From Globisporangium splendens (taxonomy: Eukaryota > Oomycota > Peronosporomycetes > Pythiales > Pythiaceae): a stretch of DNA of 64,000 nt. The notes under the pieces were generated by a model that searched no databases, was not told where the DNA came from, and saw only the letters and a list, made by a program, of their open reading frames with translations. Made by a program: the position numbers and the translations under genes. Of the stretch, positions 19,550 through 29,966 are shown piece by piece. The DNA lies in assembly GCA_006386115.1 (NCBI GenBank), contig VFIW01000100.1, positions 1 to 64,000 on the forward strand, read 5' to 3'. How positions within the stretch are numbered: position 1 is the stretch's first letter; every line of letters starts with the position of its first letter.

Positions 19550-19869
19550 ATATGAATGTATATAAGGCTGTGAGTTACTGTAGTAAGTGAGGTTACAGCC
19601 TTCTGGGCTGCCATTCGATGCGAGTACACCATTTGCACTTGAAATGGGAGGTTGATCGGCCAAGAGAAGTGATCCTTTGATGCCTGCATGTCAAATAACT
19701 TCAACATAGAAACATCGAACTGAACGTGTTCAATATTCCAACGCACAGTTCGTGCTGTGTTTTTCTACCTACGACAACTAAATCCTTTCGAAAAGGTTTT
19801 GCGGGTTTAGTTGTGGTGTTTGGTCCTGTTCGGTGCATTGCGGACTTCTACGAGAGAAATTGTTGCATG

Positions 19870-20390
19870 CATTCTCCGCTCTCGATTTTCTCTCTTGATC
19901 ACGGACGCATTAGCTGTGCACTCGTCTGACCTCACCCCGCGTTGGGAAGGTACGTTCAGCTATGCAACGTGCAGATTGCTGACGCTGATATGACTGGTTT
20001 TGAGTGTGTTCACTCGACTCGACCGCATCCAGCTCAACGAAGGTGACTGGAACCCCAGCAACGGAGATGTCGGTCAAAACTAAGAGCACGACAAGGACGC
20101 TATCCGAAGAATCCTCGAGTCCTCGATTAGTGTTTAGCTCGATGCTGACTGATATGAATAGAGTCATCAAAGAAAACCGGGGCGATCGTCGGCAGCAGCT
20201 CCGGGGTCGTTCCTCTCGCTGCCATCATTAGCGGACTCACCTGGCGACGGCGAGCAAAGAAGAAGAGTGCCACTGCTGACGAGGCGGACGCCAAGGACGT
20301 TGCTGTTGTGGTGGAGACTGAGAGCAACCAGCAGTTCGATGATGCGCTGAGTCCGCTGGACGGAGCCACTGCAGCCAACTGTCAGTGAGG
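19870..20390 (+). pseudogene. Internally deleted copy of the twin-elicitin receptor
   Basis: Three blocks match the gene at 20,892-22,117 in order. Bases about 19,885-19,925 match its 5' leader (CTCGATTTTCTCTCTTGA and following). Bases about 19,935-19,955 match the end of its exon 1 including the GTACGT donor. Bases about 20,013-20,075 match exon 3, but the AG acceptor there is CG. Bases 20,161-20,389 match the last exon: E-S-S-K-K-T-G, membrane segment, T-W-R-R-R, and the tail ending Q-F-D-D-A-L-S-P-L, all in frame. Both elicitin-like domains and the signal peptide are missing. The membrane segment is also damaged, with G-S-S-S-G-V-V-P replacing a hydrophobic stretch. Confidence 0.75.
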
Positions 20391-20891
20391 AAATCTTCAT
20401 GCTCTTTTTTGTGTCAAGCAAGCACTCAAGTATGTCACTAGGTATTCATTTCATAGTTCGCGTCGTGTGAAAGGAGCACGACACTTTTGATTCTCTAGCC
20501 TTGCACTCTCTTCCTCTCCATTCAATAGCTCTGCGCAAAATGGCCCGCCAAAACGATACCAAGACCACAGCACTGCAATATTTCCGGACTTCAACAGCAA
20601 GGTGTCAAGTCAAATCAAAAAATGACAGTCGTGTGCGGATTTAAGAACGCTGCGAATGTATTGGACAAACAGTGTACTGAATTAGTGTATATCAAAAGTG
20701 GGACGTGAACCCAACGGGTTTTGTGGGTGCCGCAACATGTTGCTGTTGGCGCGAGGATACAACACATCTCCCCTCTCGATTTTCTCTCTTGAGCACAGAC
20801 GCATCAGCCTTGCACTCGTTCAGCCTCGCTGTCACTTTCGCTCGAACAGTCTCTCGACCACCCGCTTGACCAAGACGTTCCATTCGACACG

Positions 20892-22117
20892 ATGATCTCA
20901 ACCCACGTCTTCGTATCGTTCACGACGCTGCTTGCCGCCGTTTGCATCGATGCGAGCGCAGCGGCCGCTTGCCCTGAAGCCAAACTCGATGCGATCATTA
21001 ATGCGGCGGCGCTCACGTGTCCCGAGTTCTCGAGTTCCTTCGGCACGCTCGGTACTGTGGACTCTCAGGTTTGCGACAACAAGTACTGCGCGCAGCTCGT
21101 CCACGATCTCCAAGCCGTCGGCGTCGGTAGCTGCGTGATCAGCACGACGAGCATCACGCTCGACCAGCTTCTCAACCCGGTTGAAACCATGTGTCTCGTG
21201 TTGAACCCCACGTTGTGGGCAGGTACGTCCTTGTGGTGAGATATGTTGTTTCCAGAGAAGCGTATTCTAGAGCTGATCGTTCTGGGTGGCATGATTCTGA
21301 CTCGCTTGACAGGCAGCTCCAGTTCCAGCAGTACCCCTTCACCAACGCCCAAGACGGCGACCTCCACTACCACAAAGACTCCGAGCCCGACGACGACGAC
21401 AGCAACAAGCACGCCGTGCCAGAAGCTGAACGCGATCGTGAATTCGCCCATGCCATCGTGTCCCGAGCTTTCTGACGCCGGCGCGACAGCCGCCGATTTT
21501 TGTCCGAAGACCGGGTGCATCCAAGCTATCGAGAAAATCGATTCACTCGGTGCAGGATCGTGCATCTTCCCGAACACGACCGTCACGCTCGACACTTTGC
21601 TGGCCGGCGTCGCCATCGAATGCGCTCCATATTGGGGAGGTACGTGAATCGATTCCAACATGGTCTTGTCATGAATGGCGGTGACACTGATGTGGCTGGC
21701 TTTGGATATGATAATTAGACTCGACCACGTTGACACCTTCAACCTCATCCAGCCCCATAAAGGTGATTAGAACTCCGTCAACAACAATTTCGACGACCAA
21801 CAAAAAAAGTACGATGTTGTGGTGTCCTATGAACACTGGCTTACAGTATAGCGCAATGCTCACTGACATGTTATTGGCATTTGTTTGTATGTGCAGAGTC
21901 GTCCAAGAAAACCGGGCTGATCATCGGCATTATCGCTGGTGTCGTTGCCGTCGCTGGCATCGCCGGCGGGTTCATCTGGCGACGAAGGGCAAATGGCAAC
22001 AGCGGCGCTGACGATGCGAACGCCAAGGACGTCACCGTCGTGGAGATCGAGAGCAACCAGCAGTTTGATGAGGTGCTGAGTCCGCTGGGCGGAGCCACCA
22101 CAGCCAACCGTCAATAA
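20892..22117 (+). CDS. Twin elicitin-like domain receptor without kinase
   Basis: Four exons: 20,892-21,222, 21,313-21,639, 21,719-21,808 and 21,897-22,117. All three introns have GTACGT/GTACGA donors, and all interrupt codons in phase 1. The 322-residue product has a signal peptide (about 1-22), elicitin-like domain 1 with C-D-N-K-Y-C, 14 residues, Cys, then a Ser/Thr/Pro linker and elicitin-like domain 2 with C-P-K-T-G-C, 14 residues, Cys. A second Thr/Ser-rich stretch comes from exon 3. Exon 4 supplies one membrane span (G-L-I-I-G-I-I-A-G-V-V-A-V) and a 50-residue tail with N-Q-Q-F-D-E-V-L-S-P-L. The L-S-P-L patch recurs in the juxtamembrane part of the 26,041 kinase, but here no kinase follows. 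Elicitins are small secreted sterol/lipid-binding proteins; this one is membrane-tethered. A co-receptor or decoy role is inference. Confidence 0.85.
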
Positions 22118-23673
22118 GGAAATAGCTATTGAGCGCAGCAGGTCCACCGCGCCACTCAAAGATAGCTCTCGCTGAGCAAGCACCTAAGTATGCCATTTGT
22201 GCAAAAGGAACTCGACGCCTTTGACACTTTTAACCTTGCATTTCTTCCCGATCTGCACAGGCAAAATGACTCGGTCATCAAAATGATACAAGACAGTGGC
22301 AATAGCCGACGACATGTGGAGACTTGATGGTGGACAGAAAGGTTCAGCAGCGGCGCATTCAGTCCAGAGAGTGCTGAACCTTCTTCCTGTCACTTCAGCA
22401 TTTTTTCAAACTTCGAATTGAAAGAATGCGTAATTGTCGTACAGTTCGGAAATAAATGTTCTCTCAAACTCGATTTGAAAATCAGTCACTGTGATGTGTA
22501 GATAAAACGAGTGCGTATTTAATAATGCTGCTGCGGATTGCATCAAGAAAGAGGATGTGCATTTTTGAACCCAAAAATCGAGGAAAGCAAGAAAGTACAG
22601 TCTATGTACTGCAAGTTGCACAAGACGACAACTAAAGGGGCGCAGACCCCTTTTAGCACCAAATTGTGGCGAACACAGATATTTTGCGCTTGAGCAAACA
22701 CTTTCTCTATGGCGTCTTGAGTTTCCGCTTGAAACAATACTCGTCGTGGCCATCAACTCAACGACGACACTGTGTCCAGTGAACCGGAACGCGTGCCGTC
22801 AAATCGTTCTGGGATTGCTTCCGATCTTTCTCTGCCTGCAATGCTGCATGCATTCCCTTCTACAAAATGGTCACACTGTGTAAGCTGCACCATTGATAAC
22901 AATCGGTTTCCTGTGTGTGATGGCTTTCGTATGCGTTATTAACGATCAGGGTGTGCTCCAGGTGTTTGCGGAGATGCGTGGACTTTGGTGGCACAATGAA
23001 CTGCCCGAGAGTATAAGGGAGCCACTGAGCTGCGTCATGAGTTTGTAAGCATACGGCCATGAATGAGTCCACACCGCTCCAAGAGTCACAAACCCAGACG
23101 AGCACGGTTTTGCGTTGCAACAATTGGTGTGAACTCCTGATCTTTCGAGGCAGCTGCGAGGAATGGTAATGAGCGCCTTGACTGTATATTCACAGCCAGC
23201 AGCATACTGCAGCTTGATTCACAGCCAGAACGCGATTCAAGCCTAAAGTCCTGCAGCGGAATCGCTGGATCCTGTCTGCACTGTAGAATCCATCAATGCG
23301 ACGAAGTGTTAACAATCTTGCGACTTTGTCAGTCGCGCACTCGCACTTTAGTGAGGTCATTCAACTGAGTGTTGCAGCAATCACCAACATATCACACTAA
23401 AAACACCAAATTTGAAGAGATCTCGTGCACAGCATTTCGATATATCAACATTTTTAATATTTGGATATGCAGTTTTGCAGCTATTGTGATTTGAAATTTG
23501 GCAAATCGGCGATCAGAACCGTCCACCTAAATCAGTCATGGCAAGGCTGATAAGGGCAAAGATGCACTCTCTAGCATCGAACGCAACGATTCGCTGAAAG
23601 CACCTTCCAATTTGGCCAATCGAGTGATCCAAAACCAGAAAGTCTATCGTCAGACACTGATTGGATAAAATAC

Positions 23674-23744
23674 AACAAGGGACCACATGAGGTTTTCCAT
23701 GTCACACGACTCGTGAGACGGAAAACCTCATGTGGTCCCTTGTT
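23674..23744. repeat. 71-nt near-perfect hairpin
   Basis: The arm 23,674-23,698 is the exact reverse complement of 23,720-23,744 (25 bp). The 21 bases between them continue the stem after a two-base bulge: GTC-A-CACG pairs with CGTG-A-GAC across one A-A mismatch, leaving a 3-base ACT loop. The stem does not extend past the outer ends. It lies far from any called gene. It could be a small-RNA precursor, a recent palindromic rearrangement or a tiny foldback element. Confidence 0.9.
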
Positions 23745-25956
23745 TCGATGAGTCACAACAAAGCGAGCTGTGAGCGCCGACATCACCCATCAACCACTTC
23801 GTGTCCATCTTCAACGCGGATACACCGCTGAGCATCGCAACTACGCCTCGGCTTGAAAGCGTGCTAGGTGATGGCTGAGTGTCGACACTGCGTGGCGGTC
23901 TCCCGGCGTGTTTAAGGAGAGCGATGTGGGTGATCAATTCAACCTTCACGGAGAAAGTCAACGTCCTCGTGAGCTCCTGTTTTCAGCGACAACGCACAGC
24001 GACCGTGCTCGTCGACCTCACCCAGCGCTCGAACTTTGCCGAGTCCTGTCTGCACGTACGCAAAGATGCACTCTCCAGTCGTTGAATCTTTCAGCAGAAA
24101 TCACACACAAGCAAAAGGTCAAGCCAAGCGAAAAAAGATGAATCAAGAGTGTGAAGAAGAGTTTGATGTGCTGGTGAGGTACGAGCCGTTTGCTGCAATG
24201 TCTGTTTTGAGAATCCCGCATCGGCCGAATCAGGATTATTACTCAAACAGAAATCAAATGGCGTCAGTGCAAGATGACAAAAAATGAGAATGACGAAAGA
24301 ACCCGCGACGCCGAAACATTTCACTTTCGTTGGAAGGGTGTCCCCACACGTCGTTCACGATGGTGAATCAACTAAGACCTCAGCTGTAGTCTAACGCGCA
24401 TGCTCGCGTGTGGCTGCTTCTCTCTGTCAACACCAATTTTCATTTGTGCGACGGACGAAGCACTTGATATTGCGCTTGTCTTGGCTCAGCAGAATGTGAT
24501 CAAGCCATCCATGCAGGGGCCACGCGCGCGGCTAAACACGATACTCCGAAAATACTAAGGCGGGCTAAAAGACTTGCTCGAAGACACAAACGGGAACGCC
24601 GAGATCTTTGAGTGCGCATCGCGACGACCGCGGCTGAGACACATCTATTTTCTTTGGTTAGAAACAGCATCGCTTGGCACTCCTGCTTCTGCTGCGAAAA
24701 CTCGGCCAGTTTGTGCTGATTCCTCAGGATGGTCGGTTGCTGATCCTCCATCGCACTCTCTTTGTCAAAGCTCTCATTCTCGCGCGCAAAACGTGTTGGT
24801 GCTGGCTGCGCTTGAGTGATTACAGAGCGCAATAGACGATCGACCCAACGCATACGACGGTTGCTTGGCTGTCGTGACTCGTCATCATGAGACAGCGTGT
24901 AGAGTTTAGAGTTGTGCAGAAATCGCGCCAGCACTCTCTCACCCCCGTCGCCATTTCTCTGGGCGAATGTAATGCTGCGCGTTTTCGTGACCTGCTGCAA
25001 GAGGACGAGACACGAGCGCGAACCTCACGGCATCCACAAACGTCGTCTCCAGAGAAAGCGTCGTTGTCGACGTCGTGGCTTCGAGCTTCCTTCTATCTCC
25101 ACCAAACAGTTCTTACCTGTCAATGCAGCGGTGTCAGATGACGACGATCCGGCTTCAGGGCTTCAACTCGCCGACAAGCAACTCTTCTGGTTTTTGGAAA
25201 TTGACGAATAACCTATTTTGTGATCAATCGCAATAACCACGATAAAGCAAGCTCATTGTGATTGGTGGGTTTTGTGGAATAAAACATTTTTTGTTATTGG
25301 TAGAAATTCTGCAAGAAAAGCAGGACCTTTCATTGCAGAAAAAACATCTCCAAAAGGTAACCAAAGCAATCACAGCATCGATGCATGCATCCGGTTGGGA
25401 ACGCTCCATAGCGTGGGGGACAGAATGCTCCATTCTCAGTCTCGCTGATTCGCGTAGCTGTGCACACAGCGAGTCGTTTCGCAAACTACATTTTCTGTCC
25501 TGCACTGAACACATGATGCCAACAACCTAGATTTCTGTGGCTCTTTTGTGTTTGAAGTGTGTCCTCCGAGTTCGAGTCGAACACCCTTACTTACAGCACC
25601 TATGACATTTGGTGATTCCGCTAAAGCCATCGTTTGAAAACCAGTGTTGCTTATGACATTGACCGCTCAAAGCTGATTTGTCGGCTGTCATGCACACATC
25701 TGGAATGATGGATGTGACGCGGAATAAGATGAACCCACCAGCCAGAAACGTTGACTGCAGTCGCATAAAACGGACGAACCCATTGCGCTGAAGTCTTTTC
25801 CACGCCACATGATTTGTAGTTTATGGAGAGCGGCACTCATCTTGACGCAGTCCAGGGTGGTATTTCGTCTCTTTTTCGTACATTCGACCCCTCTTAGACA
25901 ACCTCGCTTGTGAAACAGGCTCGCATGCCAGTGACCTTTTGCGGCAGATGCGTAGC

Positions 25957-25974
25957 TCCTCATTCTGCGTTTCG
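25957..25974 (+). promoter_or_regulatory. Initiator-like element of the 26,041 gene
   Basis: TCCTCATTCTGCGTTTCG, with TCATTCT at 25,960-25,966, lies about 80 bp before the ATG. It matches the elements at 3,290 and 11,720. Confidence 0.5.
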
Positions 25975-25993
25975 CCGTCGCATTGCTCCACAG

Positions 25994-26009
25994 CTCTCTC
26001 TCTCTCTCT
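25994..26009. repeat. (CT)8 microsatellite in the 26,041 leader
   Basis: A CT run between the initiator-like element and the start codon, so it probably lies in the 5' untranslated leader. Confidence 0.85.
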
Positions 26010-26040
26010 GTTTCCACAGAAGCAGCCCAGGTGACCGATC

Positions 26041-27690
26041 ATGCGTTCGATTGTATGGAGAATCGGCGCATTCGCGGCCGCTGCCTTGTCCTGTGTGGCG
26101 TGGCCCGCGGCGGCCGCCAGCACGTGCGACCTCACGGAGCTCCAGTCGCTCTTCGCGTCGTCCACGTTGTGCCCCGAGCTCACGACGGACTCGAGCCACT
26201 TCGACATTTCCAACACGACGCTCTGCGACAACCTCAACTGCATCAAGCTCGTGAACGACATCGACGCCCTCGGCATGGGCGACTGCATTGTGCCTGGCAC
26301 GAGCATCCGGCTGAGCACCGATTATCTGGACGCGATCGTGACCGAGTGCATGGCTGTGAACCCCGACTACTGGTCGTCGGAGGAGACCATAGAAGGCTCG
26401 GGTTCGAGCTCGTCCAGTTCGTCAGACTCGGGTATGAAGGCACACCTGAGTCGTTGGTTATGACGCTCTAAGTCCTTAATCTCTGACGGTGTGGATGTAT
26501 GTGTATGAAAAGCAGGATCGTCGACTGGTGCCATCATTGGTGGCGTCGCAGGCGGCGTAGTCGTCCTCTTGGCGATTGGAGGTTACTGTCTGTGGCGAAA
26601 CAAGAAGAAGAAACGCATGGCTGCGAGTACCACGAATGACGCTGAGTCCGGCGGCAACACCAAGTACATCGAGACGCTGAGTCCACTGGCGACGGAGAAT
26701 AACTCGACGGCGCGGCTGACAAGCGCCAATCGCACGGGCACATTGGGCACAGGCCGCAGTACTATAGACTCGGCGCAGTTCCTTGCGACTGTTCCCGCGG
26801 GCGGTCTCTGGGACGACGAAGCCATCATCGCTGCGAGAATCCCACGTGAAAAGGTGAGCGAAGAGATTCTCGTCTCGCGAGGCGGCTACGGCGAAGTGTA
26901 CATCGGCAACTTTAACGGCAAGCGCGTCGCGATCAAGACGCTGCTGCCGGAAACGCGCAAGAACCTCAAACAGATCAACGCGTTCCTTGCCGAAGTGAAG
27001 CTGATGGCATCGCTGGACCACCCGCAGATCGTCCAATTCGTTGGTGTCGCATGGGACTCGCTCACGGATCTATGCGTCGTGTTGGAATACATGGAAGGTG
27101 GCGATTTGAGAGCTTTGCTGATGCAGTTTGAGGAAGTGGAGCACCGTCCACATGGGTTCGACCACGACAAGGTCAAGATGGCCAAGCACATCGCACACGC
27201 ACTCACGTACCTGCACTCGTTGGAGCCGATCGTGTTGCACCGCGACCTCAAGTCCAAGAACATCCTGCTCGACAACGACCTGAACGCCAAGTTGACCGAC
27301 TTTGGCGTCTCCAGAGAGCGAAGCGATCGGACAATGACGGCGGGCGTGGGCACGTCGCTGTGGATGGCACCCGAGGTGATGATGGGCGAGCGCTACGACC
27401 AGAAGGCCGACGTGTTCTCGTTCGGCGTCGTGCTCTCGGAATTGGACTCGCACTCGCTACCGTACTCCCAGGTCAAGGAGACCGACTCTGGACGCCGTGT
27501 GCCGGACACAGCTGTGCTCCAGATGGTTGCAATGGGCCGATTGAGCGTGCAGTTCTCGTCCGACGCGATGCCTGAGATGGTGGCGCTCGGCCAGGCGTGC
27601 ACAGCTTTGGATCCAAAAGACCGCCCGACGTCGCCCGAGGTGCTCTACAAGCTACACGCGCTGCTCAAGGAGATGCACAAGGAGGTGTAA
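26041..27690 (+). CDS. Elicitin-like receptor kinase (TKL)
   Basis: Exon 1 is 26,041-26,431 and exon 2 is 26,516-27,690, giving 521 residues. The intron is 84 bases and falls in phase 1 just before the membrane span, the same place and phase as the last intron of the 20,892 gene. Residues 1 to about 26 are a signal peptide. An elicitin-like domain follows with six cysteines; the middle three are spaced C-D-N-L-N-C, 14 residues, Cys. A Ser-rich stalk leads to the membrane span (G-A-I-I-G-G-V-A-G-G-V-V-V-L-L), then K-K-K-K-R. The juxtamembrane part contains E-T-L-S-P-L, shared with 20,892. W-D-D-E-A-I-I-A-A-R-I-P-R-E-K and a kinase from about 245 follow; S-R-G-G-Y-G, V-A-I-K, H-R-D-L-K, D-F-G and A-P-E are intact. 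It combines an outside lipid-binding-type fold with an active inside kinase. Confidence 0.94.
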
Positions 27691-29966
27691 GGGGAGAATG
27701 AAAGTACAACGAGAGGCATTGTTGCTGCGTGGAATGCTTGGTGAATATCGTGCTTATATATAATGAGGTAGTTCGATTTGTTTGCCCGATAGTTGTGCGC
27801 TGTCTCAAGAGGGCAATTGCTTTCTCGCTGAATGTTGTCTGTTGTTCAGCAACTTGAACCGAGACAATGCGGCTTGCTGCACATGTCCACACCAGAGACT
27901 TGACCAACAACGAACAAATACCTTGACGCGACGTTCATGACACAGTAGTGGTTGTTGGCTGGCATGTCCATGTCATGAACATGTCAGTCAACAACCAATA
28001 TCGCCAAGTTGACGCTTTTTTTCTCGAACAAAAATTCCCGCTGCAAGCGCATTGCGTCCTCACCTCCATCCCACGCGAAACTCGAATCAACATGGCAGGT
28101 CCATTACACACTTTGCAGCAAAAATTCGCTCGTGTAGTAAGTACAACTGCGTGCGCGTAGCAGTTTCCCTTGGATTTTTCGCGTGTGTTTTGGCGGAACG
28201 CCCACCAGGAAACCTGTTGCAGCATGATGGATGGGGTGTTGTGTCACCGCAAAAGAGTCAGCGTGCGGAAATTTGTTGCTGGGATGCGCATCGCCTGTTT
28301 GTTCCGCCCTGTCCCCTCCCGCGATGCAGTCACAAAGTGCAACTTGATTGTCAACAGATATCAGCAGCTCGGTTGGAATCGACAGACAGATGCTCGCGGT
28401 CTAGACTGCAATATTTGCAGAATAACTTGAGGGGCAGTGTGTGACCGCATGCTCTGCTATCGAGGTGCGACCAGGACCCGCTCCTCTAAAATGAGGCCAA
28501 CGCACAGCGGAAGCCCCACAAAGCTCAATGTCCATTCAGAGCTTGGAGTGGCTCCTTGTATGATGAGCTGCAGCGTGAGGCTCGTTTGTCTTGTGCTCCC
28601 ATGCTGCAGAAAACGGCCACGATGAAGTCAAGATATCATGTGTTCATGTGTAATGTGCTTGCTCTGCGCTGATTCCCATCCTTTGCATTTTAGGACCTGT
28701 GTTATGCGCCAGTGACCTGGAACTGACTTGTCTTGATCCAGTGCCTACTGCAAAGTGCTCCACCCTAAAATGTAAAGTACTATATGAGGATCTAAAAGTC
28801 CTAATGCAGTCAAGTCAGGTGTAGGGTATACATTTATAAAACACATTACTGTCCTAAAACGTACGAAATCAGGATACTTGAACTTGGGTAAGGACTTTTA
28901 CCCTACCAAACTCCTCGCTTGACGATGTCGCAATCGCCTACTGAGGTGCAAGCTGTCCTTCAAAGGAGGAAGGTTCTAGGCGCTCTCATTAATTCTTTGG
29001 GATTTGTCGGCACTGGGGCGTATCGAGGCTGGGATAATTGTGCTTGGACAATTGGCGTTTCTGACATTGGGACCAGAAACTGTACACTTGAGCTTGTCAC
29101 GTTTTGCCCTTTCCATGTCTGCTGACACCTTGGCAATTGATAACTCCCAACCAGGACATCGCGCCAAGAGCCTAGTTTAAGCGAAAAAAAGGTAGTTTCA
29201 AAATACAAGATTAGGTAGTGCTCGAAATCAAGCCGAAGCCTGCTTGTCCAATTATTGGCTCCCTCATGGAGCAGTCGGTGAGGTGACTATGGTGCTTACT
29301 TGTTATGCATTCCACAGCGCTAACATCACCTTCCACGGAATGCATCCCTAGTGGAACATTTGCCAACCCAACAATCAGCATCATCGTGCACCTCTCGTGT
29401 CGGCATTGTGGTCTGCGCCAGAGCGATCGATGACTGCTGGTGCCAAATGCTGTCGAATTGGAAGTGGAAACACCATTCAAACAACCAGTAAAAGACAGGA
29501 GGTTGTTGGGAGAGACTTGAAAGCCTGTGGAGAGAGTTTCTTCCTTGTCATCTACGCTTTGCCAAGCACTCAATTGGTAGCACAGTCTCCCATCGTCTTT
29601 TGTTGGTATTTCTGAAATCCGGGGATAGGCACTTCGGCCTTTTTCATAACAGAATGCCTATTTGGGAGCATCCCTTGCAGTTGCCAATCAAAGCCGAGCT
29701 GCTGTAGCGCAACTCGGGCGTGAGTCTCAGCACCTCCGCCGTGACTGCCAGCTGCCGTGCAGAGACCGTGACGCTGTCATGAGCGAAAAATCCGCAAATC
29801 GATTCAGCGTGCGCGCTCCCTGTCTGCTGCCTCATTGACAGTCTCGGGCTTTGCAACAAGCAGCATCCTAGTTGCAGTGTCAATCAGCTCGTCCCGCAGC
29901 CAGTACGCGGAATTTCTTCAAAGCAACCGACGACATATTATCTTAATTTGCCTCGAGCGTAGAACC
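27691..29966. other. Gene-free stretch
   Basis: No gene is supported. Around 28,780-28,910 short inverted matches (CTAAAAGTCC and its complement, and GTAGGGTA/TACCCTAC) hint at a small degraded repeat element, without clear ends. Confidence 0.35.

Larger units (their letters stand above)
22118..26040. other. Four-kilobase gene-poor stretch
   Basis: No gene is supported. A minus-strand frame at 24,500-25,000 (166 codons) and a plus-strand frame at 24,912-25,211 overlap, and neither has a domain. A small stem (AAAGGGG...CCCCTTT) lies at about 22,633-22,655. The one strong structure is the long hairpin at 23,674-23,744. Confidence 0.4.

Noticed and set aside
24500..25211. Overlapping frames on both strands (166 and 99 codons)
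   Set aside because: No domain, signal or splice support; they contradict each other on opposite strands.
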